Below are positions 11,914 to 24,034 of a stretch of DNA of 64,000 bases, piece after piece (position 1 is the stretch's first letter; every line of letters starts with the position of its first letter). Under the pieces are notes generated by a model. It was given only the letters and a program-made list of their open reading frames with translations, searched no databases and had not been told where the DNA came from. The position numbers and the translations under genes were made by a program. Source of the DNA: Isoetes taiwanensis (taxonomy: Eukaryota; Streptophyta; Lycopodiopsida; Isoetales; Isoetaceae); contig JAJEKV010000111.1 of the NCBI GenBank assembly GCA_021234155.1, positions 2,486,968 to 2,550,967 on the forward strand, in the 5' to 3' direction.

Positions 11914-11988
11914 ACAATCAAGTATATCTCACTAACATCCTCTGCTATATCCACATAAATTATTGTCCAAAATAGGTTAAAGTCATTG

Positions 11989-12041
11989 GCGATGGGCGAA
12001 TGCGATGGGCGGATGCGATGGGCGGATGCGATAGGCTTAAT
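11989..12041 (+). repeat. 13-bp tandem repeat, about 4 copies
   Basis: The unit GCGATGGGCGGAT is repeated about four times with single-base changes (first copy GGGCGAAT, last copy ATAGGC). It lies 75 bases outside the right end of the large transposon. Confidence 0.8.
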
Positions 12042-13537
12042 GCAAATCACAAAAATCAGGTACGTGGATCTGTCAATGTATGTAGGATTTGCATCTCCCC
12101 GCAGAAGGTAGGCACGGTATAATAACAGGTACGGAATGTCAACAGATATCTGGAAGTGTTAGGGGTCTATTTGAAAGTTAACGGTCAAAACTGAGAGAGA
12201 GGAGAGAATAATCTAAGGAAGAAACGAAGGTCCTAGGGGAGACAGAGCGAGTGTGGCAGCAGAGAAGGATGGTAACCACTCTGCGTCAAGGGGAGGAAGT
12301 GGTTTGTGGAGGCAGCGGGGAGGGCTCAGGTGATCCTGGACGAATTAAATAGGTTATAGAGAGAGGTCCTCTGAAAATTCAAGAAGAAGTATAATACCAA
12401 ATTTCAAGATTGTGTAAGGAGGTTAATTGAGGTAGGAGCACACGTAGATGGGGTAGAAAATGAGAAGGATGTGATGGGGAAACAAGAACTGCTGGATTGT
12501 CTGTACAAGCTCAAAAAAGAGGTGATCCGATGCGTGGCACTGGAGATGCTCCGAAAAAAACCGATATTTGGGTAGAGAATGAATTAAATCCCACTTTACC
12601 ACTAATTATCATCTGTTCCAGCAGCAAAGGGAAGCGCATATGTTACTACTACTGGATAAGACGCAGTTCCTGGCCAAAAAACTTGACAGGTTACTGGCTA
12701 TGTTCAGCAACAGATTGGACTACAGTCTGACACTTGATACAATGATGTAAGAGAACGAAGGAGAGGGCTGATAGAAAGACGAAGGAGTGGGATGATATAA
12801 CTTTCTATGTATGTACTCTTTGCATAGTATAATTTAACAAATTGCTAGTTACCGAAAAAATGGGGTCGATTGAAGGGAGGTTTCTTAATTCCGAAATCTT
12901 AGTATTTACAAATTTTCTGATGTTGAATTCTTCTCACCTATTCATAGGATCGTTTTGAATAAGGTTTAGAAGGATAAGATAGAGCAAGATACGATGGCAA
13001 TTCTTCAAATGTTTCATTTCTTCGAACACTCACTCAAACGCTTTTTCAAAAGGAGACGTTTGGGACCCGAATATTACAAATTACAAGGATCCGAAAAGCC
13101 GAATACTCAGCCGAAGTCGTGATCGGAATGCCGGGCATAGCCAATCAAAGGCACATCAGATAATATAATACCAGTGATTCTGCTTTGAGGGGGATGTAAG
13201 GTACAACTTAAAAGAGGAGGCCTAAATTAAATAGAGTTTTAAAGATAGCAAGATGAAAATCTGGGAGGGCTAACTGCAGTGCCAGATGGACGAGTGAGGA
13301 AGGGCGCATATAAGAATTTAAAATAGCTAGGGTTCAAGTAAAAGATCATCCAAACATATGAGGATTTCCAGCATTTAAGAAGGCGTATACAAGACAAGAA
13401 CGGGAGAATTGGACCAGATAGCCTAAAGCATAAATATAGAACAAAAGGGATGGACGAAGGAGGGGAAGCGGTAGGCGCCATAGCTGGAAAGGCGGGTGAG
13501 CTGTCAAGGCAAGGCTAGAAATTAAGGTCACTATAAG
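12042..13537. other. no assigned gene; one coding-like fragment
   Basis: Purine-rich stretch at 12190-12450. At about 12590-12750 a plus-strand frame reads QQQREAHMLLLLDKTQFLAK and then a stop; it looks protein-like (Leu/Lys-rich helix) but is short, has a stop just upstream and matches no family I know. The rest shows nothing. Confidence 0.25.
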
Positions 13538-14180
13538 ATGGACAGGGGGAAGAGAGTAGCCGAGGCGACTGAAGACGAGCCAGAGATCAAGAAGAGAAAA
13601 TCTGGAGTACCATGCAATTTGACAGTGCCATTCAACAAGGAACTGGAGAATGTAGGGCCATGGTACCTGTGCAATAAGTCTTGTCTATGCCTGAAGAGGG
13701 GACTAAATTCTTGTGTAGCTTGTGGAAGGGTACATTGCCTGCACTGTGACCGCTTGCATCACCCACTAGAGATGAAGGACGCCAGCTACAACTTTAAATT
13801 TCTGGAGATAATGGGGGTGCTATATGATAAAAATGATATAATGAGATAAGATGACAAAGTTAGGGCGCTGAAGTGTTTATTTGCTACAGGCAATTGGAGA
13901 AGTGCAGAAATCCGATGGATACAAACATGTACTTCTAGTAGAAGATTATGGCAAGGTATGCATGAATTGTTGTGAAAAGAACCCAATTGATTATATATGC
14001 AGGGTACTTCTTACCAGGGGGACTGAAAAAATTAAAAAGGAACGGAAATCATCCACAAAAAGGGAAGAAAAGGGAGATAAGAAGGAGGAATTAGTGCCAG
14101 CCCCAAATCGATCTACAACAAGGACTGCTCCAACTCGGTCTGCACCAAGGTCTGCCCCAGCTAAATCCACATTGAAATAG
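13538..14180 (+). CDS. small Cys/His-rich zinc-binding protein, possibly PLATZ-like
   Basis: Read as two exons, 13538-13816 and 13890-14180, with a 73-base GT-AG intron (gtgctat...ctacag) in phase 0, giving about 189 aa. The second exon has no ATG of its own, which supports splicing. Visible: a basic KKRK near residue 18; GPWYLC (residues 40-45); then Cys at 45, 49, 51, 59, 62, 67, 70 with His 74/75; a GEVQK segment after the splice; a second cluster CMNCC (117-121) and Cys130; and a basic, Ser/Thr/Pro/Arg-rich tail. The order (PW near the start, CxxC-x4-CxxC-x3-H, an E[VI]QK block, a second Cys pair, basic tail) resembles plant PLATZ zinc-dependent DNA-binding proteins. The strongly conserved PLATZ core between the clusters is not clear, so the family call is tentative. 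Frame and intron are well supported. Confidence 0.42.
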
Positions 14181-17100
14181 TATTGTTCTGGAATGGCTCA
14201 GCAATCTAGTATCGGCACTCAAAATGTGCTCGAAAATCGGCAAATAGGTAGAAAGTTACCCAGCCTTAGGCTCGCATCAAATATTGACATAAATTTTTGT
14301 ATAAATTTTGTATAAACTATTTTCGTATAAATACAGGAAGTCCCGCTGTTTTCACATATGGATGAGAAGAGTTTAGGAGGGGGAATATAAGCATATAAGT
14401 ATGTGAGTACATTGATAGACAATTTAAAAATGGACCCCCGTGTCAAATCAATATCTGTTTTGCTGTAGATATAAAGCGAGAGAAACCAAAATAACATGGC
14501 CACAGACACATCAAACATTCAGGCTAGAAAAGGGGAGGGGCTTAAGGTCAATCGATAACAATGCGCTCTTACATGGACTGCCAATGACAAGATACAGATA
14601 AACCATAATATGAGTTTATGATTGCATGTTGGGATCTGGGACAGGATTTATGTACAGGGTTACTAGGAGGGCATGCATAATATATAAGGACATGCATAAC
14701 ATAAATATAATGTATTGGGGGGTATAAGTATTATTGTACATAATGTATTACCTAAAGTTGAGTTTTTGATTGACCAAAACGAACCCAGAAACATATAAGT
14801 TGTTGGAAGTAGAGCTCACAACTGGTTACAAAAATGGATCCTAGGCCTGCAATGGGACGATACAGGACAGTAAAAGCATATATATCATATCTAAAAATAC
14901 TATCTGCTAAATAAAGGATCCAGTCATTAGGCTAAAGGGAATGTCTGAGACAAAAGCTATGGGAGTGGCTAAGCCATGTCAGATACATCAGAAATAGATG
15001 TAAATGGCCATTCACTTATTCCTAACTAGATAGTCAGAGTGGCTTAGCCCCGGCTCTCTAGTTGGAGAATCTAGATGGATACAGGCATGCTGGTCAGAGT
15101 GATTTGATCCCTGGGGCTAAGATTTGGTACTTTTGCCGAGCTTTTGTGCATCATGACCTTCTAGATACTTCTAGCCTTCCTTTTCACACATAACCAGCAA
15201 GTTTTGACATGGTTATGCTAAGGTTTGTCCTTATCCTTGTCACATGTGCTTCATTTCCTGTAAAATTTTCTCTTCCATATTCATATATTAAAAATGCCTT
15301 TATTATCACTATCAAAACTCTACTCTCCCACTTACTTGCATTGTGGTTATGAGATTGGTATGATTACATCAAACACTCTCCTTTGTGTATGTTGTGTGTA
15401 TGAACTTCCAGCAGATTTGAGATGTGACAGCTTGGCATGTCAAAGGTTGTGCCCAACAGTGGTTTACATATTGGGTCCTATACTCTTTCATCACAGTTTG
15501 TGAGCCTGCAGCGGGAGACTTCTTATCCTGGATACGAATATGGATATTCAGCTAAAGTGTGCAATATATGTGTATGAAAACTATGTGAGACCATTCATGC
15601 TTAGTGCCTTAAATATTTAGAACAACCACAACTACTAAAATCTGCGGCAAGGGATACAAGCAAGAAGACCTATACATAGTCGTTCACAGATATCCATAAA
15701 GAGATGGAATATGTATATGACAAATGCATCTGGGTTTACAAACAAATTGAATATTGCTTAGGGAAAGGAACTTGTACTGCTTCCCACTGATGACATCAAC
15801 ATGTTTTAGAGCGGACATCTCTTTAACCATTTCCAAACTTAAGGTTAGGAGGAGGAGAAGGAGATCTTTTTTTTAATTCATTCAATTCAATTCAATTTCA
15901 ACTTTTCCAAACTTAAAGTTAGAAGAAAGAGAAGGAGCGGGAGATTTGTGGTAAGATTACTATATAAGACCTTTATCAATAAGCCATAAGATAAACAAAA
16001 GAAGTGGTTGCCTATAAATAGAGGACCTTTAGAGTTCTAGGAATGTTATTCGGCAATCAAAACTCCACACTTGGCAATCTTTATCTCAACATTTAATAAC
16101 CATAGATATGGGAGGCTTTACTTGAACAAATATGCAGTAAGGTATGTACGTAATCATAAATTTCTTAATGATTAGTTTGCAGCAACCTCATTGTTTTCAA
16201 CTCAGATAGAATGCAACACTATTGTGAAGCATAATCATTCTAAGACACGCATCAATGCCTGCCACCAATTTTGAGAATGCTTATTGCTACTAGAATCACT
16301 GAGATTTTTGTTTTTTCACATTCTTTACAATAGGTCTGTAATGAAAGTGGAGAGGAATGTGCCAATGAAAATGGACAGGAATTGTAGACTACCTAACTTT
16401 GTTGTTATGCGTTGTCAAGAAGACACTATTTTCCAGAACATATAGGTGTCAACTGTAATTTGTGATGGAATCACAAGCTTCTAATCTATATATACCATCA
16501 ACATCCCTTGATTCTACTCAATTGCTCTCACATCTTCATTTATGAAAGAGCTATGGCTTTTAAAATAACTCCTGAATTTCTTGAAATTGGATCATCTCTC
16601 AGCCAAAAGTAAAAGGTTCTAAGGTGGAACTTTTGTGCATCTTGTAAGAGCCAAAATTGAAGTTATAACCGAAAAAGAAAATAGCACCGATGACATTGAC
16701 ATGGTGGAAAAGCCTTTTTACAAATTTTTACAACTTTTATGAGAGACACCATATATGTATAGGTATAGTACCGAATTTGAGGCGTTTTCTAGTAATTCCA
16801 ACACCTTGATCAATAGGAATATTGGGTTGCTCATGGCTGAGAATAAAAATGGCAAATTGAATAATTTCTAGACAATCATGTATATTTGTTGTTTCCCTTA
16901 GTTACATATGAGTAAAAAAGTGATTTATAGGAAACATCTTGTCGTGAAACACTGATATAGGACACTGCAATCAAGATTTGTACGAAGACTACTCAATTTA
17001 TACACGTGCCCTAAGGGATGTGTCTAACTACCTTGACAACGTTTCTCAAGATAAAAGTTTCCAAAAGTCATGAGGATGTCCATTGCTTGCTCCTATCTGT

Positions 17101-17720
17101 TCATGTTTAACAGTGTTAGTCTCATTTTTCTTATTCGTCTTCCATACATGTAAATAAATCTTCTACTTTTGCTCATGTACTTTATGGACGACCATAATGA
17201 ATGGTACACACAAAAGTAATTGCGATAAGATCTTAGAAAGTCCTAATAATAAGTGCTGGTGTAAATGCAAACTAATAAATGCTATTTCAACTCTCACCAC
17301 CTAACTCCACATAAAAAACACAAAATGCGCACGCCAAAAATGCAATATCTAACCCAGCTACGCAACAAATCCAACCCAACCCATTCCCCAAGCATGCATT
17401 ACTATTTCTTTTCTTGCAAGCAATTTGTTCGCCGCAGTGAGGTCGAGACATATCACTAAAGCGAGCAGCATTATTTTTCTCTCTAAAAAATGTCCGGGAA
17501 AAACCATGGATTAGGCTTTAGAGGTTAGCATTTTCTGCCACGTGGACGTCCCTATCGGACTATCGACTTACTTAAGTGTTTTAGCGTGAGCAGCGTGAGT
17601 GTTGAATTTTTTCTTTCTTTGTTTTCCGGCAAGTTTTTCGCTCATTTTGCCCTTTCAGCTTTTATCCATGCTTTTTTTTTTTTTTTAGCTTCCACTCTTC
17701 TCTCTGAAGCGGCGGTTACC
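14181..17720. other. 3.5 kb AT-rich sequence without recognisable genes
   Basis: Many stops in all frames. At 15033-15122 GTCAGAGTG occurs twice, with inverted CTTAGCCCC/GGGGCTAAG, a weak hairpin-like element of about 90 bases. Two A/T-rich CTTTTCCAAACTTAA-type repeats occur near 15828-15850 and 15900-15920. No RNA gene seen. Confidence 0.4.
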
Positions 17721-17981
17721 TTGGATGGCAGTTACAGATTCTGGAAGGCGACGATCATGGCGGGGATTCTCCTTTGCTTTGTATCATTTGCCCAAAAATT
17801 TCTTTTCTTTCGAAACAGGGAGTCGTGGAAACAAGATATTTCTCTCTGAGTCGTGGAAGCAAGATTTTCATGCATTTTCGTTCTTCCTCCTTCCCACCGC
17901 CCGATCTCTGCGATAAGCTAAGAATCTGAGAGGATTGATTCATGGCTTAGGATTTTGCTATTCTATCTCAAGCAATGCTTA
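17721..17981 (+). repeat. dispersed 260-bp repeat, copy 1
   Basis: From TTGGATGGCAGTTACAGA to TCTCAAGCAATGCT this segment is roughly 85-90 percent alike by eye to 26050-26311 in the same orientation, including GATTGATTCATGGCTTAGG near the end. The ORFs across it differ in frame between copies, so coding is not supported. Confidence 0.75.
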
Positions 17982-18744
17982 GACATCTGGGCATCTCCAC
18001 TAAACCAATAACCAGAATACAATGCTGAAGAACAAATGCAGCAGTCTATGGACTAGCAATGAAGGAGAATGAAGCCATGAGGCAAGCGCAAAAGTGGCCA
18101 AAAAGGATCCATGCACACTTGATGGGAAACTGAAAGGAAGTAAATTTCAAAAGTGCGACAAACAAAAGGATAGGTTACAAAGGAGAACTAAAAGGAATTT
18201 CAAAAGTGTGACATACAAAAAGGATAGGTTATTTTTGTTGTAACCATAGGGGCGGACGAGTTTCTAAGCATATACCCGGCGAGGTCGACCACAGGATGCC
18301 CTATAATTTGTCGATACCATGGTGAAAAATGGATCAAAAGAAGCAAATAGAAGAAATATTGGTATTGACGTAGGCAATTAAAATGGCAAAAATGTTATGA
18401 GAAGGGCCAGCACCAAGTATCATCAATAAGTAGGCAATATGGACCAATTCAGAACTCTAATATGGACAAACTCAATGGGGCTAAGCGTACTGGTAACATC
18501 ATAACTATCAAATCTATATGATACCAAAACCATTGGAGAAACTTCTCTTCAACTCAAGCAAGTCAATGTCACCATCTGAGGCAATTCGGAGATCAGGACC
18601 ATTTAACATATCTGGACCAAAATATCTGCCAACAGCATGAAACTCATAATTAATATTTGAAAACCCACAAGAACATGAGAAAACTAGTAATATTGGATAG
18701 AGGCAATATGGTCCAAGGGGATACAAGATATTTAGCAAGAGGAG
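17982..18744. other. no gene seen
   Basis: AT-rich. A short direct duplication (AAAGTGCGACAAACAAAAGGATAGG / AAAGTGTGACATACAAAAAGGATAGG, stated here by position: 18151-18176 and 18202-18228) is the only structure noted. Confidence 0.3.
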
Positions 18745-18900
18745 TTAGAATAGAATAGAATAGATTTTTTATCGTCCATGCAGACCAATTGGCCTATGGG
18801 ACCCAAACAAAAAGAGAGCATAAAGCATATTACTGTCAGGATTACCCCCCGGGAAGGGTTTCCGAGGGAAAAACCTTAGCACTAATAAGTATGCTGGTAC
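18745..18900 (-). mobile_element. LINE 3'-end fragment with (TATTC)n tail
   Basis: Reading on the minus strand, this segment ends in GGTCTGCATGGACGATAAAA then TATTC repeats (plus strand AGAATAGAATAGAATAGA at 18747-18764). It matches the 3' end of the LINE at 29608 onward, including the stretch around GGGAAAAACCTT. It is a 5'-truncated copy of about 155 bases. Confidence 0.7.
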
Positions 18901-19773
18901 ACTGTACAATTGTTTTAGAATTTAGAGAGAGACTTGTCATATCTAAGATGGTAGTCTGAAAACTAGATCTCTATAACATTCACAAAACTTTCACAAAATT
19001 TAGCCTAGAAACTCATAATTATGTATTACCCCACAAATCCCAAACCATAATATGAACTTCTGAAAAATTCTGAAAATGCATAGAAGAAATATTGACGATA
19101 GCAGACATTCAATCCATAGTTATTAATATTCTAGTTCGAAACAATGTCAGAAGTTAATTCAGAACCCGCAAGAAAGATGAGAGAATAAATCGATTAGAGG
19201 CAAAATGGTCCATGGTAGCAAGCGGGAACATGATATTTAATAGAAGGGTAACATATTTGCTACCAATTAAGGCATATCGTTATCTAGGCATAGACTTAGA
19301 AAACTATAAGCAAATAAATATTGCCAAGATACCTAGAATTTCTCTAAGATAAAATTGACAAAATTAGATGTGCTAATGTGGACAAATTGTTCTAGATGGA
19401 TCAAGCTATACCCATTCATCATGAGGTTTTTGCAATTAGCCATAGATCCTAGGTATTCCACTACTCGTTCTCATCAAGGTCACTATTCCCACAACGTAAG
19501 ATGTTTGCCCCAAAAGTTCGATGAATTGCCATCTCCGCACTCAGTAAGTTGATCAAATATTGTTTCGCTCAGATACCAAGTCCATGTAGATATCAATATG
19601 TAGCACAATAACAGGGGGTTACTTTTAAATTTTTGTACGTTTTTTCACATGGTTTTTCTATGATTTCATTGTTGTATTCGTTGAGGTGTACTAAATAGTA
19701 TTTCTAGAGTGCACCCTTTATGGGCCGTTGATTTTCATTAGTTGGAACAATCCGAGGGTTGTTGTCTTTCTCT
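18901..19773. other. no gene seen
   Basis: AT-rich, no recognisable coding sequence, repeat or RNA gene. Confidence 0.35.
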
Positions 19774-19912
19774 GCATGTGTTTGTGCATGAACACCGCGG
19801 CATGCGTATGCATGTGCATGTGCATGCATGCACGCACGCATGCATGTGCATGTGTACTGTGCATGTGCAAGTGTAAGTGCATGTGTGTGTGTATGTGCAT
19901 GTGCATGTGTAC
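19774..19912. repeat. alternating purine-pyrimidine tract (TGCATG/TGTG)
   Basis: About 140 bases of nearly uninterrupted purine-pyrimidine alternation (GCATGTGCATGTGCATGC, GTGTGTGTATGTGC). This kind of sequence favours left-handed Z-DNA and is unstable. The Met-His and Cys-Met rich ORFs crossing it on both strands are artefacts of the repeat. Confidence 0.85.
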
Positions 19913-21666
19913 TTGCCCTCTTGGATTCTTGTTGTCTGAGTGATTTTTGCTACCACGGGTGGATTTTTTTGCTCATACTTGCAAAGGTATTTGTTTTTTA
20001 ATGTTTCTTCCGCTTAGCATAATGGTTTTTTTGCAAGGTATTAGTTTCCCCGGTTCTACAATGTAGTGCTTTTAAAACCCGCCTTTATTTCCTTCCCTTT
20101 ATCCGTTCTAAAATTTGTCAGATTCAAAAAGAATATAGAGTTTAGGCCCTCTGCTTTTGCTTCCAACTCTTGGATATTCCCCGCCTCGCCGGACTGCTTC
20201 ATAGTAGCCAGACCTTTAGCTTCAATCAACAAACGGATTCTCATGCACACACGACAAAGTGGATTATTCCACGCCCTTTTTGAGTCATGCGGTCAGTCAA
20301 ACAAAGGCCACAAGAATGCATTTATATTGTAGGTTTGGAACTTTAATCGAACCGTAAGGTGAATCATGCATTACCTTTAAGCTAAGCGCACCTATACCCT
20401 AAACAGAGGGTGAAATCTTGCGGTGCTACCAACCGTGGTCCAATACGTACTCCAAGATCTTTTATTTCTAACACGTACTCGATTGTCATTTCTCGATTGT
20501 CATTGAACAACATTGATCGCTGATGCGTGTGGAATTCGTGGATAATGAGAAGACTCGAGCAAGTCGCTGTGGTGTCGATCTTCTCAAATTCTTGAACGAG
20601 CCTTGGACTCCCTTCCATGCCACCGGGGTATGAGGAGCATGTATGTTAACACTTACTTATTCATTCCCCGAACAAGATAAAAGGCAGTCCATGGATGGAG
20701 CTTACTGAAGCGCTTTCCGTAAGCAACCTCTTTGGTCAAATTAACAATGCCATATCGAACTCGAAAGAGGGTTGATCAGTTTCTAACTGCAACTTAGCAC
20801 TGGTCAATATAGGTGGGAATGAATTTAGCCAATGGCTTGATTGATGGCAATTTGGCATCACATAAATAGAATGTCTCATGTGTAAGACTTGTTCATTATT
20901 AATAAATTCTATTATTATATACTACTACCTCATGTATTAATATTGGTATTGGTATAATATTATATGTCTAATTCTATGCAATGTTTTCGCTTTCCATAAT
21001 TTGAGCACCTCTAGTTTGTTAGATTTGTGAGGCTATGATATACCATCCATCATTAGAGTATTAGGTAATGTCTATATCTACATCCCTACACCATCCTTAA
21101 GGCCCCCCCTAAGGCCAAAAATTTTTTAGTTAACACAAACCATTAACACACAACTACCTTAAATATTATTAACACAAACCATTACATTTGACACATTTAA
21201 ATAAAATCCCCTTAAACCCCTTTGGTTTGGGTGCATATTCACACGCGGGTTACTCCGGCGCCGAGAGTCAGGATGGGCATATTTGCCCTTTATTCCAAGA
21301 TCCGGACCGCATATAGCAATCCTCGCTTGTGGGGTATGCACGCATAAGTTTTTGTATACCGTGATATTAAGGTTTGCAAAATACTATAAGGTTTGAGAGA
21401 ATATACTTAATAGTGTTAATTTTGTACACTAAAATGACTAAAATGACTTCGTTTAATCTAGGTCTTAGCACTCGATATGATTTTCTTACATCTTGGTCAC
21501 CCAATTTTTGTTATACTCTCCAAAACCATTATTAATCGGATGCATGCCAGTATTAAATTAAACTTAAGTTCAAGCCTCGATATACATGCTTATCTGGAAT
21601 GACCTTGACACTAGGTGTCTTAGTCGCACGAAAAGGGCAAAAGCTGAAGACATTGGTGTAGTAGAG
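19913..21666. other. no assigned gene
   Basis: Minus-strand open stretches at 20618-20382 and 20250-20056 look somewhat protein-like (for example an EAGNIQELEAKAEGL helix) and could be a shred of a retroelement RNase H region, but no motif is diagnostic. The rest is AT-rich. Confidence 0.25.
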
Positions 21667-22254
21667 GGGTAAAAGCACGTTAGGGTGCATACATTAGGGG
21701 GCAATTCATATAAACTTTTGAACGGGTTGCTGAATTTTAAATGTACTTATTTCATGTATAAATTTTTGTCTTATATATTTAAAAGGGCAAAATTCCGCTT
21801 TGTTTGTAATTATGACGAGTAGAGGCCTACAAGTTGATGCGAAACTCCCCGAGGAAATTCCTCCTCCAATTTCCTCCGTGAATTCCCTCCAAAAAAATTC
21901 CTTCCAAGAAAAATTTCGGATCGAACCAAGAAAGTAGAACACAATTTGAATTTTTTTTCCGGGATCGGAAAACATGGGTGATTTTGAAACCTAATGTGGC
22001 GATCGGAAAACATGCAATCTGGTGATTTTGAAACCTAATGTGGCGATCGGAAAACATGCAATCGGTGATTTTGAAACTGAATGTGGCAAACAAACATCGA
22101 TGGCATCCGCTTGAATTCAAAATTGTGAAGAGTAAACAACAATGTGGCATGCGATAATTTCGAAAGTGGGAGAGATGAGAAAGGGAAAAGAAGATGGCAG
22201 AGCATGATAGCGAAATTGAAAAGGTAGTACATCCTCAAGGTATGTTACCAAAAA

Positions 22255-23898
22255 AATAAGGACCAAAGCAGTGCAAAATGTTTGTTGGTGTTATGAGAAA
22301 AGAAGTGAAACTCGCTCCTAATCAAAGGTACTTATTTGCTTTCTAGATTCTTGCAAGATCACGTGCTATTGGAGCTTTTTGAACCTGTGATTGGGTTGCC
22401 TTCACAAACAAAGTGGTCAAACATGCAATTTTAGAAAACCTTAAAGATGGATTGGAAGAGGTAAAATGCTCTAATAGTGGTGATAAATTGGCTGCCAAGC
22501 ACTCGTTTTATCAATGGTTGTGGGGAAAAATGGTGATTTGAAGCAAAAGGGAATTGCTTGCAAGATGCTCAAATGCCATCCCCGAAATCTTTCATATCTT
22601 TGCTAGCGTAAGAAAGAGAATGACAATTGCTTGGTTCAAACATTTGGGCATTAGCAGCGGTGAAGGCTAGATCTGATCGTTTGGATGAAGAAACCAAGCT
22701 AAAAGTCATCCGGTTCGACTTAACAACACCAAGGTTTCACCAAAGTACAGGGGGATGTGAGGAAAAAAAGCGAGGCAATCCAAGATCTTGACATTCCCAA
22801 TATTAAAGCTTTTGTCAAAGAAACTATTACATTTCAGTTTCTTTGTTGATTTCATGTACATTTTCATGCACATATGTGAACTCCTCTACCAATCTTAGTT
22901 TACTTGCTTTGATGTAGCCTTTTCGGTCTGTTTTGCTTACTGTATTATACATGTAAATGAGGTTTATGGGGTCATCTACTTGCTCTTGGAAGTATTTCAT
23001 GTATATTATGTGATATATATGTACATAGTGTAAGGATGTAAGATTAAATGTGCCAGAAGTGAACTCCTTTGCCAATCTTAGTTTACTTGCTTTGATGTAG
23101 CCTTTTCGGTCTGTTTTACTTAATGTATTATACATGTAAATGAGGTTTATGGGGTCATCTACTTGCTCTTGGAAGTATTTCATGTATATTATGTGATATA
23201 TATGTACATAGTGTAAGGATGTAGGATTAAATGTGCTATAAATTGATACTATACATAATCCCATCGTACATATGTAATCGATATGTATAGATTCAATCAA
23301 ATCTTTTTACATGTACAACTGATATGTACTGGTATACATAGTATTTCTTACTTATGTACTGGATATGTAAGGTATTCAATGCATAGTCTTCTCCAACTTA
23401 CCTATTTTCTTTTGCAATGTGCAGGCTGAGCTGTATGAGCAATTTGTGGAGGAGAATCCAGATGCAGATGTTGGTATTAGAATGTTCGAATACCTGAAAC
23501 CAAGTTGCATAAGGAAATTGAAGGAGAGAAACACTTGTTGTTGTGTCAAGCATGAACAAGCAGAGAATTTCAGAAAAGCTTTCAACTCTATGAGGCTGAA
23601 GTTTCACATAAATTGTAGTTGCAATTGTGATGTATGTGCTGTTGGTACACATGATGGGGTTTGTCAGGCACAAAAGCTTACATTTTGTAATGTTAGCACT
23701 CTTTGGAGAGAAATGGTTTGCCAAAAAGAGGAAAGGGAAGAGAGGCACAATCTGAAGTGCATAAGGGGGGATTATGAAAAATGTGGTAAGCAAAAGATTC
23801 CCTTATGTCCAAAAGAGACTGATCAGAATAATGAAGATGATGTTAAATGGCAGGCTTACTATAAATATGGACGAGAAGTCAAGGAAGGGCACTTCTAG
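22255..23898 (+). pseudogene. degraded transposase-like gene of the 4-kb element
   Basis: The last part (23426-23898) is one open frame of about 157 codons with LYEQFVEENPDADVGIRMFE, then LKPSCIRKL, then NTCCCVKHEQ, and later NCSCNCDVC. This order, with a triple-Cys-x2-His block after a KP motif, resembles a family of plant transposon proteins I recall with a TCCCRYH motif. Upstream, shorter pieces such as LAPNQR (about 22310-22330) and RKRMTIAWFKHLG match the expected N-terminal half but are broken by stops and by an inserted 183-bp tandem duplication at 22878-23242. The family recall is from memory and unnamed; the Cys/His pattern and its place inside a TIR-bounded element are seen directly. 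Confidence 0.5.
22878..23242 (+). repeat. 183-bp tandem duplication, two copies
   Basis: Unit 1 is 22878-23060 and unit 2 is 23061-23242. They differ at only a few positions (CTCTACC/CTTTGCC, TGCTTACTG/TACTTAATG). It is a recent duplication inside the transposon that generates a repetitive minus-strand ORF. Confidence 0.9.
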
Positions 23899-24034
23899 AA
23901 GACTAAGATTGGTGGAGAAGCAAACAGATGCTCCTTTCATGCTATCTGCCATGTTTGATCACATGAAAAAGTTTGTGCATCACAACTTTGCAGCTCATTG
24001 ACAGAGCAAGGAATTTAGGAGAAGCATTCAGAGT

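Noticed and set aside
2442-11922. 9-bp target duplication of the large MULE
   Set aside because: The flanking nonamers ctagcaaaa and acaatcaag do not match, so no duplication is claimed.
13538-14180. Plant-virus nucleic-acid-binding protein integrated in the genome
   Set aside because: The Cys-rich clusters prompted the idea, but a spliced two-exon structure and PLATZ-like order fit a nuclear gene better and no other viral sequence is nearby.
19718-19956. Three ORFs rich in Met/His/Cys/Thr on both strands
   Set aside because: They are translations of the alternating purine-pyrimidine tract with no flanking coding signal.
22827-23300. 157-codon minus-strand ORF with an internal repeat
   Set aside because: It is an artefact of the 183-bp tandem duplication in AT-rich DNA within a transposon.
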